Source: a virus
IMG/VR virus record: IMGVR_UViG_3300008459_000402
Coordinates: 1-23,797 of that record
DNA: 23,797 nucleotides
Strand: one strand, 5' to 3'
Shown: piece by piece, positions 14,519 to 21,087 of the stretch
Position numbering within the stretch: the stretch's first letter is position 1
Layout: the number at the start of each line of letters is the position of its first letter
Translations under genes and position numbers: made by a program
The notes under the pieces: generated by a model
Told to the model about the DNA's origin: nothing
The model's input: the letters and a program-made list of their open reading frames with translations, nothing else
Databases searched by the model: none

Positions 14519-16096
14519 TCAAAGCTCCACGGACACGCGCACGCGGCGTGCCTTTGTCACGGTTTCCGTTGTGAAGTCATCACCCTCGTCCTCCATGTCC
14601 TCGCCATCAAAGCCAGCGCCCTCCTCGGGCTCCTGCTCCACGGGCTCCTGCTCCACGGGCTCCTGCTCCCCCTCACCCATGCTCATGGCGGTGATGTAGG
14701 TTTGGTTCAAGATGATGTCGCCCCCCTTCTCCAAGGGCTCAAGCCCGTTGGAGGCGCGCACCTCGTTGATTGTCATGTACGAGGACACGCGCTCCTTGTC
14801 CGCCTCCAGCTTGCTCTTGGCGTCCTCAGAGTCGAGCCCCACGAACTCAAAAGACAGCTCGGGCGCGATTGGGTGAATAATCCAGCGATTCAGCCACCCT
14901 TGCACCTGGCGCAAGAGAGGGCGGAGCCCGCGGTCCTTGCTCGCGAGTATCCTCTGCTCAGGCCCGCCTTGTGAGAGGGAGCTTGTGACGCCCTCACTCC
15001 CAAACACGAAGCCAAGCTCCGCAGGGTCAATCTGATAAATGGCGCACGCGATCTTGGTGAGGTAGCCCATCCAAGTGCTGTACCCCATCTCCTCGGCGCT
15101 GGAGCCCATGTTCACGCTGGACACCTCCTCGTTGGAGTCGGGGTCAAGTTGCAGGATAGGCGTGCGCTTGGCTTGGTGCGCGCCACTCAGCATCGCGTAA
15201 AAGTCACGGCGGAACGCGCGGAACAGTTGCGGGCTCATCTTGGACTTGACCGCCAAAATACTGTTCACATGGATCCCGTTCACGAAGTTTGAAGCGTTGT
15301 AAGTCTCCGCGTTCACAAGGTAAGTGACCGTGCGGACAAGCTCCTCAAGCTCAGGGAAGCCGTAGCCGTGCGCATATATCCAAGTGCGCGGGCGCCTAAT
15401 CGCAAACGCCATTGAGTCCGCGTCCCACTCAGCCACCTTCTTGTTGTTTATCACCTGCACGAACGCGCCCTCGCTCCAGTCGCGCCGCCCCTCCTTGCGC
15501 TCCTCCGTGCTAGTCGCCGCGCGCCGTATCGTGCTTGCATCCACGGGCACGAAGCCGTTGATCTTGCCGTTGCGCGTCCGCAGTATCTCGAAGCACGCTT
15601 GGTCAAAGGTCAACGAGTCACGCAGTATCATGCGTACAAACGCCTCAAAGTCATACGCGCCCCCGTACTTGTAGCCGTCACCACAAGTCTCCAGCCACCG
15701 CGTCATCTCGTTTATCTGTGCCTTGAGCGCGTCCGTCATCTCCGCGCTCTTGTCGCGTGGACGCAGGACAAAGCCCGCCGAGAACTTGTCCGCCTGTGGG
15801 TTGCAGAACTCCGCCACCTGGTTGATACGCGTCTGAATAATCGAGGACACAACGGGCACGCGCGCCATCTGCGCGAGTACCCCATAATCAAGCCCAAGCG
15901 TGCCCTCGTGCGTGGTGTCGCGGAAGCTGTCCCCGTACGCCGCCGTAGAGTCCCACGGGTTCAGGTCATGCGCCGTGGGGATCTTGGAGTACTCGCCCAC
16001 GCTCCCCTTGAGCGCCTTTTGAATGACCTCCTCCGCCTCCACGGCAAGTTGGGCCATCATCTCGTAGTAATCAGGTGTTGGGTGCGGTGCCTTCAT
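14519..16096 (-). CDS. Portal protein
   Basis: A 525-aa protein forming the dodecameric ring through which DNA enters and leaves the head. Portal features in order: AQMARVPVVSSIIQTRINQV (helix after the clip region), a FVRMILRDSLTFDQACFEIL block, a NGFVPVDASTIRRA strand, FPELEELVRTVTYLVNAETY, SQLFRAFRRDF-like stem helices, and a terminal YMTINEVRASNGLEPLEKGG. The last pattern ('T.NE.R...GL.P...GD') is very typical of portals. The C-terminus carries an acidic tail with three EQEPV-type repeats and GEDMEDEGDD. GAGG precedes ATG 16096. It lies at the promoter-near end of the head genes, as usual after the terminase, though no terminase is in the window. Confidence 0.9.
   Translation of the reverse strand: MKAPHPTPDYYEMMAQLAVEAEEVIQKALKGSVGEYSKIPTAHDLNPWDSTAAYGDSFRDTTHEGTLGLDYGVLAQMARVPVVSSIIQTRINQVAEFCNPQADKFSAGFVLRPRDKSAEMTDALKAQINEMTRWLETCGDGYKYGGAYDFEAFVRMILRDSLTFDQACFEILRTRNGKINGFVPVDASTIRRAATSTEERKEGRRDWSEGAFVQVINNKKVAEWDADSMAFAIRRPRTWIYAHGYGFPELEELVRTVTYLVNAETYNASNFVNGIHVNSILAVKSKMSPQLFRAFRRDFYAMLSGAHQAKRTPILQLDPDSNEEVSSVNMGSSAEEMGYSTWMGYLTKIACAIYQIDPAELGFVFGSEGVTSSLSQGGPEQRILASKDRGLRPLLRQVQGWLNRWIIHPIAPELSFEFVGLDSEDAKSKLEADKERVSSYMTINEVRASNGLEPLEKGGDIILNQTYITAMSMGEGEQEPVEQEPVEQEPEEGAGFDGEDMEDEGDDFTTETVTKARRVRVSVEL
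14627..14671 (-). repeat. Three 15-bp tandem repeats in the portal C-terminus
   Basis: Three back-to-back copies of GGGCTCCTGCTCCAC (+ strand, the last copy differing at the end) encode the EQEPVEQEPVEQEPEE tail of the portal. Such in-frame repeats expand and contract by slippage, so the tail length may vary among relatives. Confidence 0.85.
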
Positions 16097-16099
16097 GTT

Positions 16100-16759
16100 T
16101 TAGACCTCAAAGTCCTCGGGGAGCCAGCGGTACGCGTGCATGATGTACGCCTCGCCCTCTTTGGCAACACGCGCAAAAGGGCGCCTGCGCCTCACAACAC
16201 CCTCACCCCAGCCACCTGTGCCAAGTGTCCCGTGCGCGTTGCCCTCCACGGTCTCCGCGTACCCCTCCGTGATACTCAAGCTCGTGCAGAGCGTGATATG
16301 TGAGCCCCACTTCTTGGCTCCCTTTTTACCCACAACGAGCACATCACCCGCGCGTACATCATCAAGTGACACCTTGCGCGGCGTGCCCGAGCAGAACGCG
16401 AACAGGCGATAAGTGGAGGCACAATGCTTGTGGCGGATCTCGCGCTTTAGTGCCTGGTAGCAGTACGCCATAAACGCGCCACACCACTCAAAGCCCCCAA
16501 GCTCCAGCTTCCCCGTGTTCATGTAAGGCGTGTCCTTGGGCCAATCCAATCCCTCACGGATGAACGCAAAAATCCGCAGGGAGCTGTGGGGCTTGCTCTG
16601 TTGTGGGTCAAGCGCCGTGTACTTGTCCCCCTTCTTGGCAAGCAAGGTGCCCGCGTCATCCACATATGCGCCCCTCGGTGGCTCCATACAGCCTAAGCTG
16701 TGCTCCAAGAGGCCGCGCGCTATCGCCTCGCGCACGCGGGGGGTTGGTGTAGTGCTCAT
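16100..16759 (-). CDS. Endolysin-like cysteine peptidase (CHAP/NlpC type)
   Basis: A 219-aa protein with the order of a papain-like cell-wall amidase. FEWCGAFMAYCYQAL carries the probable nucleophile Cys93. DVRAGDVLVVGKKG is followed by WGSHITLCTS with probable His154, and TVEGNAHG gives the third polar residue (Glu172 or Asn174). This WCGAF...GDV...GHITL...EGN pattern is seen in CHAP and NlpC/P60-type endolysins and tail lysins. There is no signal peptide or membrane segment, so it would need a holin to leave the cell, or it may be a virion peptidase. No holin is visible next to it. It has GGAG before ATG 16759 and lies immediately upstream of the portal gene. Confidence 0.75.
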   Translation of the reverse strand: MSTTPTPRVREAIARGLLEHSLGCMEPPRGAYVDDAGTLLAKKGDKYTALDPQQSKPHSSLRIFAFIREGLDWPKDTPYMNTGKLELGGFEWCGAFMAYCYQALKREIRHKHCASTYRLFAFCSGTPRKVSLDDVRAGDVLVVGKKGAKKWGSHITLCTSLSITEGYAETVEGNAHGTLGTGGWGEGVVRRRRPFARVAKEGEAYIMHAYRWLPEDFEV

Positions 16760-16788
16760 GTGCTCTCCGTGCTTTCGTGTGCCTTAGC

Positions 16789-17256
16789 TTACCACTCACC
16801 CGTGTTTTCTGCGAGATACCTGACAGTTACCCCGTTCCGCTTCAGGTACTCCACCCCCCTCTCATCGTAACTAGACCCCTCAGGCACCACCACAAGCGAC
16901 ACGCCCGCGTGGTGGATGAGGCGCGCGCACCCAAGACACGGCGGCGTGGTCGCCACGAGCGCGCACCCAGCCACGCTCACCCCCTTGTGGAGCGCGTTCA
17001 TCAGCGCGTTCTGCTCCGCGTGGTGGCACCCCACCTCCGTGCTCGTGCCGCTCTCAATCCCCTGCGTCACACGGTCACAAGTCGCACCCCCACACAGCTC
17101 GCCACACGCCCCACGGGGCGGACCATTGAAGCCAGCGCTCACGGGGTTGTTCCGCTCATCCACAATGAACGAGCCCACTTTACCCCGCACACACGGACTC
17201 ATGCGCGCCAAGAACCTCGCTTGGAGGACCCATTGTGACTGCCACGCCTGTTTCAT
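16789..17256 (-). CDS. Deoxycytidylate (dCMP) deaminase
   Basis: A 155-aa zinc enzyme that turns dCMP into dUMP, feeding thymidylate synthesis for phage DNA. The motif HAE (H79, E81) in GCHHAEQNAL and PPCLGCARLI (C107, C110) are the zinc ligands and proton shuttle of the cytidine/deoxycytidylate deaminase fold. The upstream GFNGPPRGACGELCGGATC segment is the second conserved block of phage T4-type and ComEB-type dCMP deaminases. The ATG at 17256 has a perfect AGGAGG four bases upstream and is chosen over the ATG at 17298. It is the first gene (5' end) of the minus-strand block leading into the virion genes. A divergent gene starts only 52 bases away. Confidence 0.9.
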   Translation of the reverse strand: MKQAWQSQWVLQARFLARMSPCVRGKVGSFIVDERNNPVSAGFNGPPRGACGELCGGATCDRVTQGIESGTSTEVGCHHAEQNALMNALHKGVSVAGCALVATTPPCLGCARLIHHAGVSLVVVPEGSSYDERGVEYLKRNGVTVRYLAENTGEW

Positions 17257-17308
17257 ATCGCCTCCTAGGTTCGGTGTTATCATGTACACACAACACACGG
17301 GAGGTCTT

Positions 17309-17587
17309 ATGCTCGCGGTCCTGCCTCACTTTGCGCCTCAGTTTCTCAGCCCCCTCCTCCTGCAACGCGAGACCAAGTTGATCACGCGTAAGCTCGCCCC
17401 CGAGGAAGCGCGCAACAAAGCGCGCGCCGCCTCGTTCAACGGATGCACAAGCGACACGCCCCAAGCGGAATGGGCCGCCGAGGCAACAGGGCTCGCGCCA
17501 CAAGACCGCGCGGACCTAGGTGTTGGGGACACGCTCATGCTCCCCTGCGGTGACTCCTGGATCCTCGTGTCAATCCACCTAGTCTGA
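17309..17587 (+). CDS. Small hypothetical protein (92 aa), possible DUF1874-like layout
   Basis: A plus-strand gene with GGGAGG just before ATG 17309, divergent from the dCMP deaminase and convergent with the Dps-like gene (9-base tail overlap). It reads MLAVLPHFAPQFLSPLLLQR, then TRKLAPEEARNKARAASF, NGCTSDTPQAEWAAEATGL, and PQDRADLGVGDTLMLPCGDS. The order strand, 'L...EA', a helix after a short Ser/Thr loop, 'R......GD.L' and a final strand weakly recalls the DUF1874 / STIV B116 group, some of which are viral ring nucleases (AcrIII-1). The catalytic His of that group's GH motif is not seen here. So this is at best a diverged relative, and the likeness may be chance. Gene reality is supported by the ribosome site and by coding in a gap. 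Confidence 0.55.
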   Translation: MLAVLPHFAPQFLSPLLLQRETKLITRKLAPEEARNKARAASFNGCTSDTPQAEWAAEATGLAPQDRADLGVGDTLMLPCGDSWILVSIHLV

Positions 17588-18043
17588 GGGACCCTGCACC
17601 ATCGCGGACGACATAGCACGCCCACGCTGGCGCAACAGGTACAGCGCCCCCTCGTGCGCGTTCGCCACGCCCATCAAGTAATCATCGAGCCCAAGCGACA
17701 TATCCCCCTGCATCTTGCAAGACTGATACACGCGCTTGACCTCCACCTGTAAACGCTCCTCAAGCACAAGCGCGCGCTCCACGGGCGTCATGCCCCCAAG
17801 CTCCGCGAGGAGCGCGGAGACCTTGGCCGCCTGCACCACAGGGTCCACGGCGCTCGCCCCAAACTCGCCCACAATCTTTTCAGCCAGCGTGTCAATCTCC
17901 TCCTCCATGTCACGATACAAGCGCATAAACATTCGGTGGTCACCAAAGAACGGGAGACCCTGCACCTGCCAATGCGAGGACAAGTGCGAGAAGTGAACAG
18001 CGCGCAAGAACGCCAAAAGACCCTGTAAAAGCTCAAGACGCAT
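17579..18043 (-). CDS. Dps / ferritin-like protein
   Basis: A 154-aa four-helix protein. ATG 18043 (MRLELLQGLLAFL) has AAGGAG 7 bases upstream and is preferred to the ATG at 18061. The segment SHWQVQGLPFFGDHRMF...YRDMEEEIDTLAEKI carries H24, H36, D51 and E55. These match the spacing of the Dps ferroxidase ligands (12, 15 and 4 residues between them, as in E. coli H51, H63, D78, E82). The ligand expected four residues after the second His (D67 in E. coli) is Met40 here, so iron oxidation may be altered. Dps proteins bind iron, detoxify peroxide and protect DNA. Phage homologues are known. The gene stands alone on the minus strand between two plus-strand genes. Confidence 0.8.
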   Translation of the reverse strand: MRLELLQGLLAFLRAVHFSHLSSHWQVQGLPFFGDHRMFMRLYRDMEEEIDTLAEKIVGEFGASAVDPVVQAAKVSALLAELGGMTPVERALVLEERLQVEVKRVYQSCKMQGDMSLGLDDYLMGVANAHEGALYLLRQRGRAMSSAMVQGPSD

Positions 18044-18229
18044 ACGGACTCCTTGTGTCATGTGTCTCGCTACTTTACCACACGCTCACAAGTACGCCCC
18101 CACAAAGTACATGAACGACACCGAGCCCCACAGGAGCGCGCGCCCCGCACCCTGTACCTGGTGGCACATAACACCCACACACGCTAAAACGAACACAGCA
18201 GGTACACCTCACACGAAACAGGAGCCAAC
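18044..18229. other. Intergenic region between divergent Dps-like and acidic ORF
   Basis: No convincing gene lies here. The region must carry the promoters of two divergent genes. I see only weak -10-like words (TAAAGT on the minus strand near 18070, TAAAAC on the plus strand at 18185-18190) without good -35 partners. The word CACAAGTAC, followed by CACAAAGTAC, occurs as a near-direct repeat at about 18087-18110 and could be a regulator site. Confidence 0.3.
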
Positions 18230-18373
18230 ATGGACCCGCGCGCCCTCTACGAGATCCTTAATCCCCCCAGCGACACGGACGCGTGGAGCGAGTGGGACGA
18301 ACTCACCCCTCCCCTTGAGGATGAGGAGTTTGAGGACTTTGAGGATCCCGAGGAACAAGACCAAGCTCACTAA
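18230..18373 (+). CDS. Very acidic 47-residue small protein
   Basis: A short plus-strand ORF with a good AGGAG 5-9 bases before ATG 18230 and a TAA at 18371-18373. It begins MDPRALYEILNPPSDTD and ends in a Glu/Asp block (EDEEFEDFEDPEE). Eighteen of 47 residues are Asp or Glu, against one Arg and no Lys. Its last 71 bases overlap, on the opposite strand, the 3' end of the sigma-factor-like gene. Small acidic phage proteins often mimic DNA or bind basic host proteins, but no family is recognised here. Reality rests on the ribosome site, the otherwise empty 186-base region ahead of it, and its composition. Its codon use is less G/C-biased at third positions than the neighbours. Confidence 0.5.
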   Translation: MDPRALYEILNPPSDTDAWSEWDELTPPLEDEEFEDFEDPEEQDQAH

Positions 18374-18893
18374 GCACCTCCGTCATCTCCGCACGGCGCG
18401 CGCGCACCTTGTGTAACTTGACCCCATGCTCCCTCACACACTCGCTCATGTTCGCGCCCTCCATAAGTGACACGAAGCACGCCTCAAAACGCATGGCACG
18501 CGCCACCGCGTGAACCTCGCGCTCCAAGATAAGGTCCTGCACGCGCGCCTCCTCGCTGGGCTGTGGCGCCTGACGCATGACCGCGAGGTCCCCGCTCTCA
18601 GGTGCCACCTCCGCCTCGTACCCGAACCTCGTGCGCCGCGTCCCCTCGTCCCTCAACGCGTTCAGCGCCACGCGCCGCGTCACCTGCGCGCACCACCCCG
18701 CCACATTCCCCTCCGTGTACAGCTCCGCCTTGCTCAACATCCGCTCAAGGGCCTCACTTAGAATGTCCTCCGCGGTCACACAGCCCCGCGCATACTGGGA
18801 AGCCACCCCACGCAAGTGACGCAGGCTCGTGCGCTCCGCAAGGTACGCCCTCACAGGACACACGGGGACAGCGGAAGGCGCGCGCCGCCTCAT
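18303..18893 (-). CDS. Sigma-70-family (ECF-like) RNA polymerase sigma factor
   Basis: A 196-aa protein starting at ATG 18893 (MRRRAPSAVP), overlapping the previous gene by four bases (ATGA). Residues about 40-87 read AEDILSEALERMLSKAELYT then GWCAQVTRRVALNALRDEGT. This matches the region 2 pattern of ECF-type sigma factors ('aeDi.qea..r.......a Wl..i.rn.aln.lR') that binds the polymerase and melts the -10 element. Residues about 118-170 (LILEREVHAVARAM, ANMSECVREHGVKLHKVRAR) fit region 4 with a helix-turn-helix, though the end is diverged. A phage sigma factor would turn host polymerase to phage promoters, perhaps to the late genes on the same strand. The extra Pro/Gln-rich C-terminus has no clear role. 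Confidence 0.6.
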   Translation of the reverse strand: MRRRAPSAVPVCPVRAYLAERTSLRHLRGVASQYARGCVTAEDILSEALERMLSKAELYTEGNVAGWCAQVTRRVALNALRDEGTRRTRFGYEAEVAPESGDLAVMRQAPQPSEEARVQDLILEREVHAVARAMRFEACFVSLMEGANMSECVREHGVKLHKVRARRAEMTEVLSELGLVPRDPQSPQTPHPQGEG

Positions 18894-19246
18894 TCCTCGT
18901 CCCCCTCCCCCGCAGGGCACAAGTCCAAGCACCCATCCACCACCACAGGCTCACCCCCCTCCACGCCCGCTTGCTCCAAGTACCACCGCGCGTCCACAAC
19001 CACAATATCAGCACGCTCCGCGCGCTCTCGCTCCTCGCGCTCCAGCGCCTCAAGCTCCCTGTTCAAGTACCACCGCGCCTTCTCCAAGTCCTCAATCCGC
19101 GTCCCCGAGTCCTTACGCCCAGCGCGCGCCACATACTTGACCACATTTCCAAGGCAGAAGCCCAAGCCCCACGCCTCAATGGCTACAATCACTTCCACCC
19201 CACTCGCCTTGTGGTAGTGGCTCGGGCTGTTCACCGCGCCGCTCAC
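18890..19246 (-). CDS. DUF3310-type phage protein
   Basis: A 118-aa protein with a GTG start at 19246. AAGGAGG sits seven bases upstream and the start overlaps the previous stop (GTGA). The ATG at 19291 has no such site. The N-terminus VNSPSHYHKASGVEVIVAIE, then FCLGNVVKYVARAGRKD and EDLEKARWYLNREL, is the signature of the DUF3310 family (also called SaV-like), common among phages and found near nucleotide-metabolism genes. Its biochemical role is not settled. The C-terminal third adds a Glu/Arg-rich helix and a repeated ARWYL word (VVVDARWYLEQAGVEGGE) beyond the usual domain, ending in an acidic tail. It lies between an HTH protein and the sigma factor and is translationally coupled to both. 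Confidence 0.85.
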   Translation of the reverse strand: MSGAVNSPSHYHKASGVEVIVAIEAWGLGFCLGNVVKYVARAGRKDSGTRIEDLEKARWYLNRELEALEREERERAERADIVVVDARWYLEQAGVEGGEPVVVDGCLDLCPAGEGDEE

Positions 19247-19827
19247 TTGTCGCCCTCCTTGAGCAGGTTGGCCACAGCCTGACGCGTCCACGGGCTCCCT
19301 TTACCTGTTCCCGACTTCTCAAAGCCCTCCTCCGTGAGCTTGTCCGCCACCTGCTGGAACGAGAGACCGCTTGCACGAAGCTCCGCCGCACGCTCACGCG
19401 TACGCGCCGCCCCCGCCGAGGGCCCGCGTGGGCGACCCACGGACGCCACAACCGCGTCACACGCACGGATCACCGAGTCCACCTTGTGGCTCAACGCCTC
19501 CCACGGCGCGTACTCCGCCTCCGTTGCAACACGCGCAAGTACACGCACAGCCAGCTCAAGCGCCTCGCGCTCAGTCACCGAGATGATTGGACGCACCTTG
19601 GGCTCAAGCGCCACAGTAAGCACGGGCGCGGGGGCAGGCATGGGAACCGCAGGTCTCAAACTCGTCACATACCTGCTCATGTCGGGCGCGGGCTTGGGGG
19701 GCTTGGGCGCTTGTGCCGCCTGCATCTCCACCTGCAATGACTCGCGCGCGGCGAGCCCCGCAAAGTCACTCCGAGGCGCAGGCACGCTCGGGGGCAAACC
19801 ATCAGGATCCTGAAACCAATCTCTCAT
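19243..19827 (-). CDS. Putative HTH DNA-binding regulator
   Basis: A 194-aa protein. ATG 19827 (MRDWFQDPDGLPPSVPAP) has GGAG 6 bases upstream. The first ~60 residues are Pro/Ala-rich and likely disordered. A helical middle (TEREALELAVRVLARVATEA) could be a dimer surface. A basic SVGRPRGPSAG linker leads to ERAAELRASGLSFQQVADKL and WTRQAVANLLKEG, the layout of a recombinase-type helix-turn-helix ('GlS...iA..L...g.....W....v...l'). No recombinase catalytic domain is present, so a regulator is more likely than an integrase. It is the first gene of the three-gene minus-strand set ending with the sigma factor. It is divergent from the plus-strand trio that holds two more HTH proteins. Confidence 0.6.
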   Translation of the reverse strand: MRDWFQDPDGLPPSVPAPRSDFAGLAARESLQVEMQAAQAPKPPKPAPDMSRYVTSLRPAVPMPAPAPVLTVALEPKVRPIISVTEREALELAVRVLARVATEAEYAPWEALSHKVDSVIRACDAVVASVGRPRGPSAGAARTRERAAELRASGLSFQQVADKLTEEGFEKSGTGKGSPWTRQAVANLLKEGDK

Positions 19828-19843
19828 GCGACTCTCCAACGAG

Positions 19844-19870
19844 ACAAAGGGAACAAAGGGAACAAAGAGA
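19844..19870. repeat. Three 9-bp direct repeats in the divergent regulatory region
   Basis: ACAAAGGGA, ACAAAGGGA and ACAAAGAGA stand in tandem on the + strand just ahead of the ribosome site of the minus-strand HTH gene (TCCCTTTGT on its own strand). Evenly spaced copies could be binding sites for a regulator or lie in the 5' leader. Confidence 0.6.
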
Positions 19871-19886
19871 CGCGCTGACAGTAGTA

Positions 19887-19901
19887 TTTCGCTTGACGAA
19901 A
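19887..19901. promoter_or_regulatory. Inverted repeat TTTCG-N5-CGAAA, possible operator
   Basis: A perfect 5-bp inverted repeat with a 5-bp centre (CTTGA) lies in the middle of the only shared control region for the minus-strand HTH/DUF3310/sigma set and the plus-strand trio. It contains TTGACG (19893-19898), a possible -35 for the plus genes, so a protein bound here could block them. No good -10 box follows at 17 bases. Confidence 0.4.
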
Positions 19902-19954
19902 GGCAAGCCCAAGCTCAACCTGTGAGCCCCTTTTGACCTCGGAGACCCTGACAC

Positions 19955-20386
19955 ATGAGCCAAGAACTCCGCGCCGCCCTCGATGCCCTGAGAGCGAGCC
20001 TCCCCGCCCCCCATTGCCTAGAGCTGGTACTTGCCCGCACGCGCACCATCACCCTGTGGGCCATGTCCCCCTCGCCCGTGCAACACTCAGCCTATGAGCG
20101 CGCCATCGCCACAATGGCCCAGGTACACGAGACCACACGCGACCAAACACTCCTGTGGGCAAGCGGACTCCCCACAAGTCACCCGCTCCATGTGCGCCAC
20201 GGACACATCGTCACGCGCCGCTGGCTCCTGTGGAGCCACAGTCCAATCTCCCCCCGTGACCTCAACCTCCACGGGGACACGCTCCGCGCGTTCGTCCTCG
20301 CCATGGACTCGTGGGGCTCGCGCTCGCGCCCCAAGCTCCCCGATGACCTGGAGGCGTGGCTCGCGCCCGTGGTGCGCGTTGTATGA
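19955..20386 (+). CDS. Hypothetical protein (143 aa)
   Basis: First gene of a plus-strand, translationally coupled trio. It begins MSQELRAALDALRASLPAPH and contains ELVLARTRTITLWAMSPSP, HIVTRRWLLWSHSP and a C-terminal RAFVLAMDSWGSRS. It looks like a small mixed alpha/beta protein rich in Trp (six). I do not recognise a family and see no catalytic motif. GGAG lies about 10 bases before ATG 19955. Its TGA overlaps the next start (ATGA at 20383-20386), so it is likely made together with the first HTH paralogue and may be its partner. Confidence 0.6.
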   Translation: MSQELRAALDALRASLPAPHCLELVLARTRTITLWAMSPSPVQHSAYERAIATMAQVHETTRDQTLLWASGLPTSHPLHVRHGHIVTRRWLLWSHSPISPRDLNLHGDTLRAFVLAMDSWGSRSRPKLPDDLEAWLAPVVRVV

Positions 20387-21087
20387 GTAGCACTTACGCA
20401 CAAGACCTCAACCGCGCGTGCCTCGCGTTCCTCCGCGCCGAGTACATAGACTCCCAAACACACGCTAGAGGCAACGATAACCGCGCACGCGCGGGACGCC
20501 CACTCCGAGCACGCTCACTCTCCCCCGCCCAGGTACTCGCGCAACGCGTACTCAAGCACGCGGACCCGTTCACACTACCTGATGACGAGCCCACAGAGAC
20601 CAATACGCACCCAGGCACCACGGACACCACGAGCACCACAGACACCACGGACACCGCGACTATCCAACAGCGCGTACGCCTGATGCGCGCACAAGGACTC
20701 CGCCCCGTGGACATCGCACGCGCACTCGGGGTGAGCCCCAACACCATCCAATACTGGCTCTCAGACAGGTTCTCCGAGGGCGCCGCGCCCATCCGCAAGT
20801 ACACACGCAAGGCACACATGACACACGCACCCGTTGAACCTGCCCCCACGGAACACGCACCCGTTGAACCCGCCCCCACTTCACACTCCACTTCACACTC
20901 CACTTCACAGCCCGAGCGCGTGAACACCGCGACCCCCGCCCCAAGTGACGCCCTCGCCCAGCTTCTAGAGATCTCGGAGCAGATACGCGCGCTCACCGAG
21001 AAGCGCGAAGCACTGCTTGCACCCCTCCGCGCAGAGCGTGAAGCCCTGCGAGCCCGTCTCGCCTACCTGGAGGCCGTTCTCAAGTGA
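20383..21087 (+). CDS. HTH protein, paralogue A, with repeats and coiled coil
   Basis: A 234-aa protein starting at ATG 20383. It opens with STYAQDLNRACLAFLRAE, shared with the next gene, and has DPFTLPDDEPTET, also shared. Residues about 92-128 (TIQQRVRLMRAQGLRPVDIA then ALGVSPNTIQYWLSDRF) are a clear helix-turn-helix of the Trp-repressor/transposase-like type. A Pro/Thr/His repeat region follows (HAPVEPAPTE, HAPVEPAPTS, then HSTS copies). The last 45 residues (EQIRALTEKREALLAPLRAE and LRARLAYLEAVL) form a strong coiled coil, so it is probably an oligomeric DNA binder. It could tether HTH heads to a partner through the long flexible linker. The exact role is unknown. Confidence 0.68.
   Translation: MSSTYAQDLNRACLAFLRAEYIDSQTHARGNDNRARAGRPLRARSLSPAQVLAQRVLKHADPFTLPDDEPTETNTHPGTTDTTSTTDTTDTATIQQRVRLMRAQGLRPVDIARALGVSPNTIQYWLSDRFSEGAAPIRKYTRKAHMTHAPVEPAPTEHAPVEPAPTSHSTSHSTSQPERVNTATPAPSDALAQLLEISEQIRALTEKREALLAPLRAEREALRARLAYLEAVLK
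20823..20909 (+). repeat. In-frame repeats in paralogue A linker
   Basis: Two near-identical units of 30-bp period (20823-20849 and 20853-20879, encoding HAPVEPAPT) are followed by a 12-bp period (CTTCACACTCCA, two copies and part of a third) from 20879. These make a flexible linker between the HTH and the coiled coil and are likely to vary in length. Confidence 0.85.

Noticed and set aside
18060-18416. A 118-codon plus-strand frame upstream of the acidic ORF
   Set aside because: Thr/Pro/His-rich noise without a ribosome site. The other plus frame, at 18230, has one.
19247-19291. Upstream ATG start for the DUF3310 gene
   Set aside because: The GTG at 19246 has a perfect AAGGAGG and begins right before the conserved domain. 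The longer form overlaps the HTH gene without a ribosome site.
19243-19827. Serine recombinase or integrase
   Set aside because: Only the recombinase-type HTH pattern is present. There is no catalytic resolvase or tyrosine recombinase domain.
20087-20463. Minus-strand frames over the 143-aa plus gene
   Set aside because: They are antisense to a chain of genes coupled by ATGA/GTGA overlaps and have no ribosome sites.
20820-20910. CRISPR-like or intergenic repeats
   Set aside because: The repeats are in frame inside a protein gene and code for a Pro/Thr linker.
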